Source of the DNA: Myxococcus stipitatus
GTDB lineage: Bacteria; Myxococcota; Myxococcia; Myxococcales; Myxococcaceae
Assembly: GCF_038561935.1 (NCBI RefSeq)
Contig: NZ_CP102770.1
Coordinates: 4,154,001 to 4,218,000 of the forward strand
Direction of reading: 5' to 3'
DNA: 64,000 nucleotides
Under the pieces are notes generated by a model. It had not been told where the DNA came from, did not search any database, and saw nothing but the letters and a program-made list of their open reading frames with translations. How positions within the stretch are numbered: position 1 is the first letter of the stretch; every line of letters begins with the position of its first letter. Position numbers and translations under genes: made by a program. This document shows, one piece after another, positions 1-9,188 of the stretch.

Positions 1-1047
1 CCCATAGGTGGCGAGCCCCGGTATCCGGAGCGCCTCCCGCAGCGACTCCACCCACGCGACGGCCTCCTCCGCGCGCGCATCCTCGCGACCGGTGAGCAGG
101 ACGGCCAGCTCGCGGAAGCGTGGGGTGGCGGGATGCTCGGGCGCGCGGGCTCGCAAGGCGCGCAGGTTGACGTCGAGCACCGACGGAAGCAGGGCCGCGC
201 AGACCGCGCCGTGGGGCGCGTCGAACATTCCCCCCACGGGGGCCGCGAAGCCATGGACCGCGCCCAGCCCCGAGTTCGCCAGACACAGCCCACCGAGAAG
301 GCTGGCCAGCGCCAGGTCCTCGCGCGCCTCCGCGTCTGGCCCCGAGAGCACGGCGCCTCGCAGCGAGCGCGCGGAGCGGCGAATCCCCTCGCGCGCCAGC
401 GCGTCCGTGATGGGGTTGGCTCTCGCGGAGAGGAACGGCTCGATGACCTGCGACAGCGCATCCATGCCGCTGAAGGCCAGGACGTGGGGCGGCGCGCCCA
501 GGAGCAGGTCCGGGTCCACCAGCGCCACACGCGGCAGCAGCTGCGGTCCGCGCAAGCTGGCCTTCACCTGGGCCTGCTTGGAGCCCAGCACCGCGTTGCG
601 CGTCACCTCCGAACCGGTGCCCGCCGTCGTGGGGATGGCCACGAAGGGAAGCGATGGACGCGTGAGGACCTGCCCGTGTCCAATCACCTCCAGGTAGTCC
701 AGCGGGTCTCCTCCCTGGGACGCGAGCGCCGCCAGCGCCTTGCCCGTGTCGAGCGCGCTGCCGCCGCCCATCGCGACCACTCCGTCGCAGCGCGACTCCG
801 CCAGGACGGCCAGGCCCTCGCGCACGAGCTCCACCGTGGGCTCTCCGTCCACGCCGAAGGTCCTCACCGGGAGGCCCAGCGCTTCCAGCGCCGCGAGGAG
901 CCCTCGCGCCCGCGTGGACGACCTGCCGGTGACGAGCAGCACGCGCTGGACACCCAGCGCGCGCACCAGCCCGGGGGCCTCGGAGAGCTTGCCGGGACCG
1001 AAGACGATGCGCGTGGCGGTGGCGAACTCGAAGGACAGGGGGCTCAC
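1..1047 (-). CDS. Iron-containing alcohol dehydrogenase (3' end off window)
   Basis: A group III (iron-dependent) NAD(P)-linked alcohol dehydrogenase, which would interconvert an alcohol and an aldehyde or ketone; maleylacetate reductases share the fold. 349 codons are visible and the frame is still open at the left edge, so roughly 30 C-terminal residues are missing against the usual ~380. Recognisable elements are the nucleotide-binding [11 protein letters not shown], the TAGTGSEVT segment, the metal-site SGMDALSQ and the histidines of [11 protein letters not shown] and APHG. The GTG start at 1047 overlaps the stop of the upstream monooxygenase gene as GTGA, so the two are translationally coupled. 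The substrate cannot be told from sequence. Confidence 0.9.
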   Translation of the reverse strand, partial: MSPLSFEFATATRIVFGPGKLSEAPGLVRALGVQRVLLVTGRSSTRARGLLAALEALGLPVRTFGVDGEPTVELVREGLAVLAESRCDGVVAMGGGSALDTGKALAALASQGGDPLDYLEVIGHGQVLTRPSLPFVAIPTTAGTGSEVTRNAVLGSKQAQVKASLRGPQLLPRVALVDPDLLLGAPPHVLAFSGMDALSQVIEPFLSARANPITDALAREGIRRSARSLRGAVLSGPDAEAREDLALASLLGGLCLANSGLGAVHGFAAPVGGMFDAPHGAVCAALLPSVLDVNLRALRARAPEHPATPRFRELAVLLTGREDARAEEAVAWVESLREALRIPGLATYG

Positions 1048-1361
1048 CAGCCCGCGTCCTCGGGGAAGACGTTGACGTACTTCTGGCTCGAGCGGGGCAC
1101 CGCCATCATCGGCGCCACGACATCTCTCCAGCGCAGGTAGTGCGCCGTCTGCTTGTGCTCGGCGGGGGCGGCGTCCGTCCGGTAGACCTCCACGAGCAGG
1201 AAGCGCGTCGGGTCCTCCGCGTCCTGGAGGAGGTCGAAGCGCGCGATGCCGGGCTCCTTCACGCTCTCGCGCGCGTTGGCCAGGGTGGCTTCGCGAAACG
1301 CGTCCACCTGCTCCGGCTTGACGTGGACCTGGACGTGGACGATTCGCAGGCTGTTGGGCAT
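1044..1361 (-). CDS. Antibiotic-biosynthesis-monooxygenase (LsrG-like) protein
   Basis: A 105-residue single-domain ferredoxin-like ABM protein. It resembles LsrG, the isomerase that degrades phosphorylated autoinducer-2, and YgiN-type quinol monooxygenases. Visible hallmarks are the first strand [13 protein letters not shown], the [19 protein letters not shown] core, the His-centred [11 protein letters not shown] helix and a C-terminal KYVNVFP strand. It is cofactor-free and cytosolic in known relatives. It starts at ATG 1361 and its TGA overlaps the GTG of the downstream iron alcohol dehydrogenase, which suggests that both act on the same small carbonyl or quinone-like metabolite. LsrG function itself is not proven, because no lsr kinase or transporter genes are adjacent. 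Confidence 0.85.
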   Translation of the reverse strand: MPNSLRIVHVQVHVKPEQVDAFREATLANARESVKEPGIARFDLLQDAEDPTRFLLVEVYRTDAAPAEHKQTAHYLRWRDVVAPMMAVPRSSQKYVNVFPEDAGW

Positions 1362-1454
1362 GCCCTGAAACTACTCCGGGCCCGGGTCGCGTGGGGGCGC
1401 GAGCCGGACCCGGCAGAAGGGACGGTGTGGTCTTCCGTACAGGCGTCGCGGGGA

Positions 1455-2705
1455 CTACGGCGCCTTGATGACCGCAGTGGGGCTGAGCACGTCCTCGAGC
1501 TTGCGGGCCATCATCCACCCGTCGTGATAGACGATGCCCGTCTGGGTGACGGTGTCGTTCCGGTACAGGCCGATCTTCAGGTAGTTGAGCATTCCCCGGT
1601 ACTGGGTCGCGATGTAGCGCTTGGGCAGCACCACCTTCCCGTCGAGGTACAGCTCCACGAAGCCGACCTTCGCGTCCGGCGACCAGCGCACGTGGAAGAT
1701 GAAGTCCATCCACCTGCCGCGCACCAGCGGGGTGCGCCAGACGATGGTGCCCGGGTTGCCGCCGATGTTGAGGCGAATCTCATCCCCGTAGACGTAGAAC
1801 TCCACCGGCGGCGAGCCCCCCGAGTCGGCGTCCTGGTGCCACTGGGTGAACAGCTGCCACGTCTTCGCGTTGGGGAAGGTGGAGTCGAACATCGTGCTCC
1901 AGCGGTAGTAGTACTCGGAGCCCGTCGCCTCGCGCGTCATCCGCACCAGCTCGTTGCGGTTGCCGCTGGAGTTGATGGGGTCGTCCCCCTTGCGCACCGT
2001 GGCCTTGAGGGCATAGGCGCCCTGGCGCCGGGGCGAGGACACCACCGCCAGCCGGTCCGCGCTCACCATCTGCGCCCGCGTCCACTGGTTGCGGTCTCCC
2101 GACTCGAAGTCACCCACCCACACGACGCTGGCGCCCGTGGGCGGCGGAGGCGTGGTGGTGCCGCCACCGGAGCACGCGCGGGCCTCCGCGATGGAGGCCC
2201 AGTCATTCAGGCTGTTGCCGTGCACGGTGATGCGCACGCGCCGCGCGGAGATGGAGTTGAACGTGTACGTCTCCGTGTCCGCCGACTTGCGGCTGGTGCC
2301 GCTGTAGACCTGCGTGTACGTGTAGCCATCCGGCGAGGTGGACACCGTGAAGGTGTTGGTCCGCGTGGAGCCTTCGTGCCAGTTGACCGCGACGCCGGTG
2401 ATGGGCTTGACGGAGCCCAGGTCGTAGTCAATCCACGCGCCCTTGCCCAGATAGCTCCAGCGCGTGGTGAGGCGGTCGTCCATCGTGTTGGCGGGCACGT
2501 TGCCGTCATGGCCCTTGGCGATGACGGACGCGGCGGTGAGCTGCGTACAGCCCGTGGCCGTGAGGGCTGCCGCGGCGGCGGTCGTGGCGAAGGTCGTGGC
2601 TTCGAGTCCGGCGGGGGCCTCGCCCAGCTCGGATGCATCCTGTGGGCCGCACGCACTACCGCCCAGGCAGAGCAGTGCTCCAGCCAGCAGAAGGGACTTC
2701 GTCAT
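1455..2705 (-). CDS. Secreted polysaccharide lyase with discoidin-like domain
   Basis: A 416-residue exported protein. Residues 1-20 form a signal peptide ending in GSAC, a plausible though imperfect lipobox. Residues ~50-175 look like an F5/8 type C (discoidin) carbohydrate-binding domain (MDDRLTTRWSY, WIDYDLGSVKPI). A TTTPPPPT linker follows, then a heparin-lyase-I-like jelly-roll (polysaccharide lyase family 14/20 type) at ~190-416, with NRNELVRM, QLFTQWHQDADS and the FHVRWSPD...ELYLDGK pattern. It probably depolymerises uronic-acid polysaccharides outside the cell, fitting a predatory or saprophytic lifestyle. It lies 93 bp upstream of the monooxygenase/dehydrogenase pair on the same strand and may be separately transcribed. 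The exact substrate is not inferable. Confidence 0.85.
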   Translation of the reverse strand: MTKSLLLAGALLCLGGSACGPQDASELGEAPAGLEATTFATTAAAAALTATGCTQLTAASVIAKGHDGNVPANTMDDRLTTRWSYLGKGAWIDYDLGSVKPITGVAVNWHEGSTRTNTFTVSTSPDGYTYTQVYSGTSRKSADTETYTFNSISARRVRITVHGNSLNDWASIAEARACSGGGTTTPPPPTGASVVWVGDFESGDRNQWTRAQMVSADRLAVVSSPRRQGAYALKATVRKGDDPINSSGNRNELVRMTREATGSEYYYRWSTMFDSTFPNAKTWQLFTQWHQDADSGGSPPVEFYVYGDEIRLNIGGNPGTIVWRTPLVRGRWMDFIFHVRWSPDAKVGFVELYLDGKVVLPKRYIATQYRGMLNYLKIGLYRNDTVTQTGIVYHDGWMMARKLEDVLSPTAVIKAP

Positions 2706-3127
2706 GTAGGGACCTCAAGGGGGTTACAAAGACAGACGGAGGCTGAGTCCGGCGGGCGTCTCACGACGACGCGCCGGTGGTGGGGTTCAGTTGTCGGGCT
2801 TCTCCAAGGTCACGGCGAGGGGACGCCGCGTTGCAACGCAGACAACCATCGACCAATTTTATTTCGTATTCAACAGTTCTTGTCACGCCTGCCTGCTCTA
2901 CAGCTGGCAAGGCTGCGTCGGCGAAGGTGGTGGAAACGGAAACGTTTGTCATTGGTGGCGTGCGCGCGCGGGATGTGAGGGTTTGCGCGCACGCCGTGCG
3001 GGGCCGAGGAGGCGACCGCTGGCCCGCTGGGCATGTCAGCCGACACATTCAGTACACACGTACAGCCCCTGGGCGCGAGGGGCACGGACGGGTGGGGGCG
3101 TTAGAGGTCTGTGTTCTGGAGGTGCTC
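2706..3127. other. Divergent intergenic region
   Basis: 422 bp between the minus-strand lyase gene and the plus-strand zinc-ribbon/ATPase gene. It includes a visibly AT-richer patch around 2855-2890 and GGAAACGGAAACG around 2932-2944. It must carry the promoters for both genes, but I could not pick a convincing -35/-10 or sigma54 pair. No RNA gene or supported small ORF was seen. Confidence 0.5.
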
Positions 3128-5386
3128 ATGAGCTCGTCTGCGGGCGTGTGCATGGCCTGTGGGACGCGATTGGCCCCCGGCCTCGCCACATGCCCGCGCG
3201 CGTCGTCGCTGACGCCCCTGGCGGATGGCGTTCGGCGGTGGGGGACAGGTGCGTGTCAGCCACCGCTGGTGGGGCGGTCGGCGCTGTTGGAGCGACTGAA
3301 GTGGTGCGCGGAGGAGGCGCGGCGCGGGCTGGGGCGCGCCGTGTGGCTGGTGGGGGTGGAGGGCATTGGCAAGTCGCGGCTGAAGGACGCGCTGGTGGAG
3401 GCGTTGGCCGGCAGTCGCTTCGAGGTGTGGGAAGGCAGCGGGGTGGCCTTCCCGGGGACACCCGCCGGGCCGTTCCTGGACCTGCTGGATGCCACGCGAG
3501 GACTGCGGCCGGCGCCGGGCGTGGGGCGCATGTCCAGCGCGGAGGCGGAGCGCGTCTGTCGCTTCCTGGACGGGCGCGAGTGGCGAGGCATCCCCGCGAG
3601 CCTCGCGTCGGAGAGCGTCGCGCTGTTCGATGCGCTCTGTCATTCGCTGCTGCCGCACCGCGCGCCCCGCGTCCTCATCCTGGAGGACTGGCAGCATGCG
3701 GACCGGCTCAGCCGGGCCATCATCGAGGTCCTGGTGACGCGGCTGACACACCTTCCCGTGCTGGTGCTCGTGCTGGAGCGCACGGCGGGGACGGCGCTCG
3801 TGCCCGCGCCCGCGGAGGTGCTCGAGCTGGGGCCGCTCGGCGCCGAGGAGGTGTCGGCGTGGGTCGAGTCGCGCGTGTCACCGGGGCCCGCCCGGGACGA
3901 GGTGCTGCGAGTGGGCTCGGGGCATCCATTGATGGTGCTGCATGCGCTCGCGCATCTGCAGGAGGGCTCGCGGGAGTCGCTGCCTCGCACGGGAGCGGAG
4001 GTGCTGGGGGCGCGGTTCGAGGCCCTGTCCGCCACCCGGCGTGAGGCGTTGCAGGTGAGCGCGGTGCTGGGGCCGTGCTTCCCCCGCCCGGTGCTGGGGG
4101 CGCTGGTGGGTGGGTTCTCGTGCCTCGCGGCCCTGGAGTCGGGGGGCTGGCTCAAGCCCGTCTCGGGCGGTCGCTACATGTGGGGGGCTCGGATGCCGGG
4201 GCTGGGGGCGACCTGGTCTGACGCGGACCGGGTGGAGCTGCACCGGAGGGCGGCGGAGGCCTATGAGGCGCTGCCCTCGGAGTCTCGCAAGCGCGCGTGC
4301 GCGGAGCTGGCGCGTCACTGGCTCGCGGCGAAGTGCCCGGAGCGGGCGCTGCCTCACTTGATGGAAGTGGCGGGGTGGAACCTCGCCGCGCTGGCGCCCG
4401 CGGCGGCGCTGGAGGTGTATCGCGTGGCGCTCGACGTGGCCGCGCGGCTGTCATTGGAGGCCGCGCGCCGCTGGTCCCGGGTGCTCTGGGAGCGGATGGG
4501 GGACGCGCATCGACTGGCGGGGGAGCGCGCGGAGGCCGAGTCCGCGTGGAGGATTGCCCTCTCGCTGGATGAGCCCCATCCGGTGGCGGCGGCGCCCGAG
4601 CGGTTGCAGTGCCTCCAGAAGCTCGCGTCGGTGGTGCTGTCGCTGGAGCGCTATGACGAGGTGGTGACGCTGGCCGAGGAGGCGGGGGCATGTGACGTGT
4701 CCCAGGACGCGCTGCTGTCCCGGGCCTCGCTCGATGCGCTGTGCGCGCTGGCGCTGTGCTGGATGGCTCGCTTCGATGAGGCCTACTCGCGGCTGGCGAC
4801 CGCGCGTGCTCGGCTCCTCCAGTTGCCCAACACGGAGGTCCCGGGTCGGGCGAGCGTGGAGGCGGTCCTCCACCGCGCCATGGGGACGTTGCTGATGGGG
4901 CAGGGGCGTCCGGAGCAGGCCACGATGGAGTACGCGGCCGTGCTGCGATGGACCGAGCGCTCGGGCGACACGTGGGAGCACTCCACGGCGCTGTTCAACC
5001 TGGGGGATGCGTATGCCCGGGCGGGAGAGCGAGAGCGGGCGGTGCACTACTTCCAGCTCGCGTTGGACCTCAAGGCGCGCATGGGGGACCGAGGGGGCAT
5101 GGCCTACACGCACCACGGGCTCGCGCTGCTGCATTCGCAGGCCGACGCACCGGAGCTCGCCAAGGAGGACGCGGTGAGGGGGCTCCAGCTCGCGGGGATG
5201 CTGGGGGACCGGAAGCTGAAGTCGCTCCTTCGCTGTGCCTTGGGGCGGGCGCACCTGCGGCTCGGCGAACGGGAGGAGGCCGCGCACCAGCTCCAGCTCG
5301 CCGCGCAGGATGCCGCCGCCGCCAACGCCCGACCGGAGCTGCTCCAGGCGCAGGCCGCGTTGCGTGCGCTCGAGGCCCGCCGCTGA
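3128..5386 (+). CDS. Zinc-ribbon, P-loop (AAA_16-like) ATPase with TPR tail
   Basis: A 752-residue cytosolic protein. Residues ~7-22 form a small zinc-ribbon-like element (CMACGTRLAPGLATC). A P-loop NTPase of the AAA_16/STAND-like type follows, with Walker A GVEGIGKSR near residue 80 and a Walker B-like RVLILEDWQHAD about 110 residues later. The C-terminal half is helical tetratricopeptide-like repeat (AALFNLGDAYARAGERERAVHYF and similar). The layout matches myxobacterial regulators in which an ATPase and TPR module follow a kinase or cyclase domain, but no such catalytic domain is present here. ATG 3128 is preferred over upstream in-frame starts because the zinc ribbon begins right after it and the preceding translation is low quality. 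Precise function unknown. Confidence 0.8.
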   Translation: MSSSAGVCMACGTRLAPGLATCPRASSLTPLADGVRRWGTGACQPPLVGRSALLERLKWCAEEARRGLGRAVWLVGVEGIGKSRLKDALVEALAGSRFEVWEGSGVAFPGTPAGPFLDLLDATRGLRPAPGVGRMSSAEAERVCRFLDGREWRGIPASLASESVALFDALCHSLLPHRAPRVLILEDWQHADRLSRAIIEVLVTRLTHLPVLVLVLERTAGTALVPAPAEVLELGPLGAEEVSAWVESRVSPGPARDEVLRVGSGHPLMVLHALAHLQEGSRESLPRTGAEVLGARFEALSATRREALQVSAVLGPCFPRPVLGALVGGFSCLAALESGGWLKPVSGGRYMWGARMPGLGATWSDADRVELHRRAAEAYEALPSESRKRACAELARHWLAAKCPERALPHLMEVAGWNLAALAPAAALEVYRVALDVAARLSLEAARRWSRVLWERMGDAHRLAGERAEAESAWRIALSLDEPHPVAAAPERLQCLQKLASVVLSLERYDEVVTLAEEAGACDVSQDALLSRASLDALCALALCWMARFDEAYSRLATARARLLQLPNTEVPGRASVEAVLHRAMGTLLMGQGRPEQATMEYAAVLRWTERSGDTWEHSTALFNLGDAYARAGERERAVHYFQLALDLKARMGDRGGMAYTHHGLALLHSQADAPELAKEDAVRGLQLAGMLGDRKLKSLLRCALGRAHLRLGEREEAAHQLQLAAQDAAAANARPELLQAQAALRALEARR

Positions 5387-5420
5387 GCGCTCACGGTGAT
5401 TGACGGAACGGCCCCGGGGG

Positions 5421-6413
5421 ATGGAGTGTCCACCGGGAGTGCTCTCCTCTTCTTCGTGCCCGCGCTGGCTCCTTCCGCTGTGCCTCCTCGTCTGGGTGGG
5501 CGTTGCCCGGGGCGCCTCGGCTGAGACGGACCCCTTTGAGGCGTTCCTCCGTCCCGCGCACCCGGTGGCGGAGGGCTTCGCGCCGTGGACCGACGTGTCG
5601 AAGGCTCGCGTCGGAAGTCCGGTGGCGGCGCTGGCGCGGGGGCGTGTGGTGTCCGTCAGCGCCGAGCGCGACCGTGTCACGCTGGAGCATCTGTTTCACG
5701 AGAACCATGAGCTGCTTCGCGTCTACTCGGAGTACTCGGGCCTGGAGGCGGTGGAGCTTCGCGCGGATGCACTCGTCAACCGAGGTCAGGTGCTGGGCCG
5801 GGTGGGGAGGAAGTCCGAGGCGAGTGTGTCGCTGGTCCGAGACCGACGTCTCTCCGCCGAGGAGGCCCGCCGCTTCACGGCCGAGCGCGCGCGACTGCCT
5901 CGGCCCGCGGCGGAGCCCGTGCTGGTGCTCATCTCCCACGCGAAGCACCAGCTCCGCCTGTACGAGCGCGGTGTCGAGCGCGCGCGGGTGGAGGTGGGCT
6001 TCGGGCAGGCGACGGGACCCAAGGAGGAGCGAGGGGACAACCGCACCCCCGTCGGCATGTACTTCATCGTCCACACGCATCGCGGCGAGTTCCCCGGTCC
6101 GTATGGCGCCTACTACGGCGGGCACTGGCTGAAGGTGAACTACCCGAATCCCTGGGACGCCCTCCGAGGGGTCGAGCGCGGCTGGCTGACCGAGAAGACG
6201 CGCGAGCGCATCGCCAAGGCGTGGGAGGCGCGAGAGGCCACGGAGGCCAGCACCCGACTGGGAAGCGGCATCGGCTTCCACGGCTGGAAGGGGGAGTGGA
6301 CCCTGGAGCAGACGGAGGGCCGCCTGTCATGGGGGTGTGTCGTGTTCCATCCCCGGGATATCGCGACGCTGTATGCGCGGATGCCGCGCGGCACCATGGT
6401 TGTCCTCTTCTAG
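5421..6413 (+). CDS. L,D-transpeptidase (YkuD) with degenerate M23-like domain
   Basis: A 330-residue exported cell-wall enzyme. The N-terminus is a signal peptide (hydrophobic WLLPLCLLVWVGVA, likely cut after GASA). Residues ~45-125 resemble the beta-fold of LytM/M23 peptidases (PVAALARGRVVSVS, YSEYSGLEAVEL, GQVLGRVG) but lack the zinc-binding histidines, so this part is probably non-catalytic. The C-terminal YkuD domain ends with GIGFHGW and the SWGCVVFHP motif; Cys306 is the expected nucleophile for 3-3 peptidoglycan crosslinks or for attaching proteins. ATG 5421 is preferred to TTG 5400 because it lies just ahead of the signal sequence. It starts 34 bp after the ATPase/TPR gene on the same strand. 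Confidence 0.88.
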   Translation: MECPPGVLSSSSCPRWLLPLCLLVWVGVARGASAETDPFEAFLRPAHPVAEGFAPWTDVSKARVGSPVAALARGRVVSVSAERDRVTLEHLFHENHELLRVYSEYSGLEAVELRADALVNRGQVLGRVGRKSEASVSLVRDRRLSAEEARRFTAERARLPRPAAEPVLVLISHAKHQLRLYERGVERARVEVGFGQATGPKEERGDNRTPVGMYFIVHTHRGEFPGPYGAYYGGHWLKVNYPNPWDALRGVERGWLTEKTRERIAKAWEAREATEASTRLGSGIGFHGWKGEWTLEQTEGRLSWGCVVFHPRDIATLYARMPRGTMVVLF

Positions 6414-6442
6414 CCGGGCCCGAGGCATGGAATTCTTCGCGG

Positions 6443-7588
6443 GTGATTGAGCTCGAGACCCCCGAAGCCTTCGAGAGGCACCTGCGCTCAGGCGCGAGCC
6501 TCTCCCACGTCGTCATCCAGGGACTGGACCTCCGGCGCTACACGCGCGAGCTGAGCACCGTCGCGCTCGCCGGGACGGTGTTCCTGGGCTGCGAGCTGGA
6601 GAAGGACGCGCTCCAGGCCGCGCTCGCGCATGGCGCGCTGGTGTTCCCGCCCATCTCCGGCGTGCCGTATCACCCCTACCGAGGCAGCCTCTACACGCCG
6701 GAGGAGCTCTACGCGGGCTTCGACCCCGCGCATCCGGAGACGTACGAGGCGACGCTCGACGCACGCATCTACCGTCACTGGGAGGCCCACGGACGGGGCA
6801 CTCCGCCCACGCTGCTGGAGACCCTCGCGCAGCGACTGCATGACCACGCCATCACCGACGCGATGGAGGACCTGCTCGCATCGGGCCTGGAGCCTCGCAA
6901 GGTGGTGGCCATCATGGGCGGCCACTCCATGAAGCGCGGTCAGCCGGACTATCGCGGTGTCGCGATGCTGGCGCGGGAGCTGGCTCGCGCGGGGTTCTTC
7001 CTGGTCAGTGGTGGCGGCCCGGGCGCGATGGAGGCCACGCACCTGGGTGCCTGGTTCTCCCAGCGCTCCGAGGGCGAGCTGGACGCGGCGCTCGCCCTCC
7101 TCGCCAAGGCCCCCAGCTACACGGACCGGGAATGGCTGGCGCGGGCCTTCGAGGTGCGCTCCGTGTTTCCGCTGGGGCCTCGCGATGAGTTCGCGTGCTC
7201 GAGCCTGGGCATCCCCACGTGGCACTACGGCCACGAGCCGCCCAACCCCTTCGCCACGCACATCGCCAAGTACTTCGCCAACAGCGTGCGCGAGGACGGC
7301 CTGCTCACCATCGCGAAAGGCGGCATCGTCTACGCGCCGGGCAGCGCGGGCACCATCCAGGAGATCTTCCAGGACGCGTGTCAGAACCACTACAACAGCG
7401 TGGGCGTCATCAGCCCGATGATCTTCCTGGGCACCGAGTTCTGGACGCGCACCCGTCCCGTGTACCCGCTGCTGGCGCAGCTCGCCCAGGGGCAGGAGTA
7501 CGCGCGGCACCTGATGCTGACCGACTCGCGCGATGAGGTGGTGAAGGCGCTGCTGGACTATGACCGGGCCTCGCTCGACGCGGCCTGA
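6443..7588 (+). CDS. LOG-family (lysine-decarboxylase-like) Rossmann protein
   Basis: A 381-residue protein of the LOG/TIGR00730-like superfamily. Characterised members are nucleoside-5'-monophosphate phosphoribohydrolases that release nucleobases or cytokinins. Key segments are VAIMGGHSMKR, FLVSGGGPGAMEATHLGA and APGSAGTIQEIFQDA, the last corresponding to the family PGGxGTxxE motif with Ser replacing the second Gly. It is longer than plant-type LOGs (~200 residues) and carries ~150 extra N-terminal residues, as in the larger PpnN-like branch. The GTG at 6443 is the first start after the transpeptidase stop (29 bp gap). It sits just upstream of the HAD/STM4013 gene group, with 35 bp to the HAD start, so read-through is possible. 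Confidence 0.85.
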   Translation: MIELETPEAFERHLRSGASLSHVVIQGLDLRRYTRELSTVALAGTVFLGCELEKDALQAALAHGALVFPPISGVPYHPYRGSLYTPEELYAGFDPAHPETYEATLDARIYRHWEAHGRGTPPTLLETLAQRLHDHAITDAMEDLLASGLEPRKVVAIMGGHSMKRGQPDYRGVAMLARELARAGFFLVSGGGPGAMEATHLGAWFSQRSEGELDAALALLAKAPSYTDREWLARAFEVRSVFPLGPRDEFACSSLGIPTWHYGHEPPNPFATHIAKYFANSVREDGLLTIAKGGIVYAPGSAGTIQEIFQDACQNHYNSVGVISPMIFLGTEFWTRTRPVYPLLAQLAQGQEYARHLMLTDSRDEVVKALLDYDRASLDAA

Positions 7589-7623
7589 TATCTCGCGGTC
7601 GAGCGCGCCGTGAGGCGGCCAGG

Positions 7624-8388
7624 ATGGGCAACGTGGGACGCAAGCGCGGGAGCTACGAGGACAAGGCGTGGATGCACAAGCCACGGGCCTTCGGGAACTA
7701 CGGACCGAGGCGGCCGAAGGCCATCTTCTTCGACGTGGATGACACCCTGGTCGACCGCTCGGGGGCCTTCGCGCGCTACTTCGAGGCGCTCATGGCCCGC
7801 TTCCCCTCGGTGTTCCCCGAGCACCGCCGCGCCGAGGACTTCGCCACCCTCCAGTCGTTCGACGAGCGGGGAGGGCGGGACAGGGATGCCTTCTGTCTCG
7901 ACGTGACGAAGACGTTTCCCATGGGCCTCTCCGCGAAGGAGCTGTGGACGGACTTCCGGATGACGCTGCCGGGGCTGGTGGGGACGGACCCGAAGCTGGT
8001 GGAGTGGGTGAGCGCGCTGGCGAAGCGCCATCCCGTGGTCACCGTCTCCAATGGATTCGCGGGCACCCAGCGCATGAAGCTCCTGCGCGCGGGGCTCTAC
8101 CACGCCGTGCCGGAGGGCTTCTTCTCCAGCGAGGTGGGCGTGGAGAAGCCCGACCCGCGCATCTTCCTGGCGGCGCTGGAGCACGTGCGGCGCGAGCCCG
8201 CGGAGGTGCTCCACGTGGGGGATGACCCGGAGCGAGACATCGTCGGCGCGGCGAAGGTGGGCATCACCACGTGCTGGGTGTCCCATGGGCGCCCGTGGCC
8301 CCAGGCGCTTCCTCCGCCGACCTTCACCGTGGAGCGCATCACCTCGCGCGTCGAGGACTTCGCGCAGGTGCTTTCGACATGGACATGA
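7624..8388 (+). CDS. HAD-superfamily hydrolase (subfamily IA)
   Basis: A 254-residue haloacid-dehalogenase-type phosphatase. Motif I is FFDVDDTLVD (Asp37 nucleophile, Asp39 acid/base). Motif II is the Ser of VTVSNG, motif III the Lys of GVEKPDPRIF, and motif IV HVGDDPERDIVGA. The helical cap lies between motifs I and II, as in subfamily IA. The first ~30 residues are a basic extension before the fold. The stop TGA overlaps the ATG of the following STM4013-family gene (ATGA at 8385), so it is co-translated with that cluster and may dephosphorylate an intermediate of the same pathway. This coupling is my inference; HAD substrate specificity cannot be read from sequence. Confidence 0.9.
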   Translation: MGNVGRKRGSYEDKAWMHKPRAFGNYGPRRPKAIFFDVDDTLVDRSGAFARYFEALMARFPSVFPEHRRAEDFATLQSFDERGGRDRDAFCLDVTKTFPMGLSAKELWTDFRMTLPGLVGTDPKLVEWVSALAKRHPVVTVSNGFAGTQRMKLLRAGLYHAVPEGFFSSEVGVEKPDPRIFLAALEHVRREPAEVLHVGDDPERDIVGAAKVGITTCWVSHGRPWPQALPPPTFTVERITSRVEDFAQVLSTWT

Positions 8389-9188
8389 ACGTGGTGGTCG
8401 GCTCGCACGACCTGCTCTTCCTGACGCTGGACACCCTGCGCTTCGATGTGGCCTCGGAGCTGGCCGCGTCGGGCCGCATCCCTCATCTCACCGCGCTCAT
8501 GCCCGGAGGCCAGTGGGAGGAGCGTCACTCGCCCGCGAGCTTCACCTACGCCGCGCACCACGCCTTCTTCGCGGGCTTCCTGCCCACGCCCGCGCGGCCT
8601 GGGCGGCACTCGCGGCTGTTCGCCATGCGCTTCGAGGGCAGCGAGACGACGGGGCAGGGCACCTGTGTGTTGGATGCACCGGACCTGGTGACGGGCCTGG
8701 CCGCGCGCGGCTACCACACGGTGTGCATCGGCGGCGTGGGCTTCTTCAACAAGCTCAACCCGCTGGGCAACGTGCTGCCGGGCCTCTTCGCGGAGAGCCA
8801 CTGGGCGCCCGAGCTGGGGGTGCGCGAGCCTCGCTCCACCGAGTACCAGGTGGCGCTGGCCGTGCGCCGATTGGCGGAGACGCCCGCCGGGCAGCGCGTG
8901 TTCCTCTTCATGAACATCTCCGCGCTCCACCAGCCCAACCGCCACTACCTCCCCGGGGCCACCGAGGACTCCCGCGCCACCCACGCGGCAGCCCTGGAAT
9001 ACGTGGACAGTCAGCTTCCACCCCTCTTCGCCGCGCTCCGCCGGAGGGGACCGTCTTTCTGCATCGTCTGCTCGGACCACGGCACGGCGTACGGCGAGGA
9101 CGGCTATAACGGTCACCGCGTGGGTCACCCCGTCGTCTGGACGGTGCCCTACGCCGAGTTCACCCTGCCGCGAGAGTCCGCACCATGA
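8385..9188 (+). CDS. STM4013/SEN3800-family hydrolase (alkaline-phosphatase fold)
   Basis: A 267-residue protein of the family named after Salmonella STM4013, a sulfatase/alkaline-phosphatase-fold hydrolase. The N-terminal metal-binding strand is LLFLTLDTLRFDVA. The C-terminal metal ligands sit in CSDHGTAYGEDGYNGHRVGH. I see no sulfatase CxPxR formylglycine motif, so phosphohydrolase or transferase chemistry on Asp/Thr is more likely. ATG 8385 overlaps the HAD stop by 4 bp; an in-frame ATG lies two codons earlier. Its own stop overlaps the start of the STM4012-like radical SAM gene. STM4011-STM4015 families recur together in bacteria, and their product is unknown to me. Confidence 0.85.
   Translation: MNVVVGSHDLLFLTLDTLRFDVASELAASGRIPHLTALMPGGQWEERHSPASFTYAAHHAFFAGFLPTPARPGRHSRLFAMRFEGSETTGQGTCVLDAPDLVTGLAARGYHTVCIGGVGFFNKLNPLGNVLPGLFAESHWAPELGVREPRSTEYQVALAVRRLAETPAGQRVFLFMNISALHQPNRHYLPGATEDSRATHAAALEYVDSQLPPLFAALRRRGPSFCIVCSDHGTAYGEDGYNGHRVGHPVVWTVPYAEFTLPRESAP

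Noticed and set aside
1140..2978. 612-codon plus-strand open frame
   Set aside because: Antisense to the polysaccharide lyase gene, with no domain pattern.
2777..3127. N-terminal extension of the zinc-ribbon/ATPase protein
   Set aside because: The extra ~117 codons lie in the lower-GC intergenic region, lack a signal or domain, and precede the natural zinc-ribbon start at 3128.
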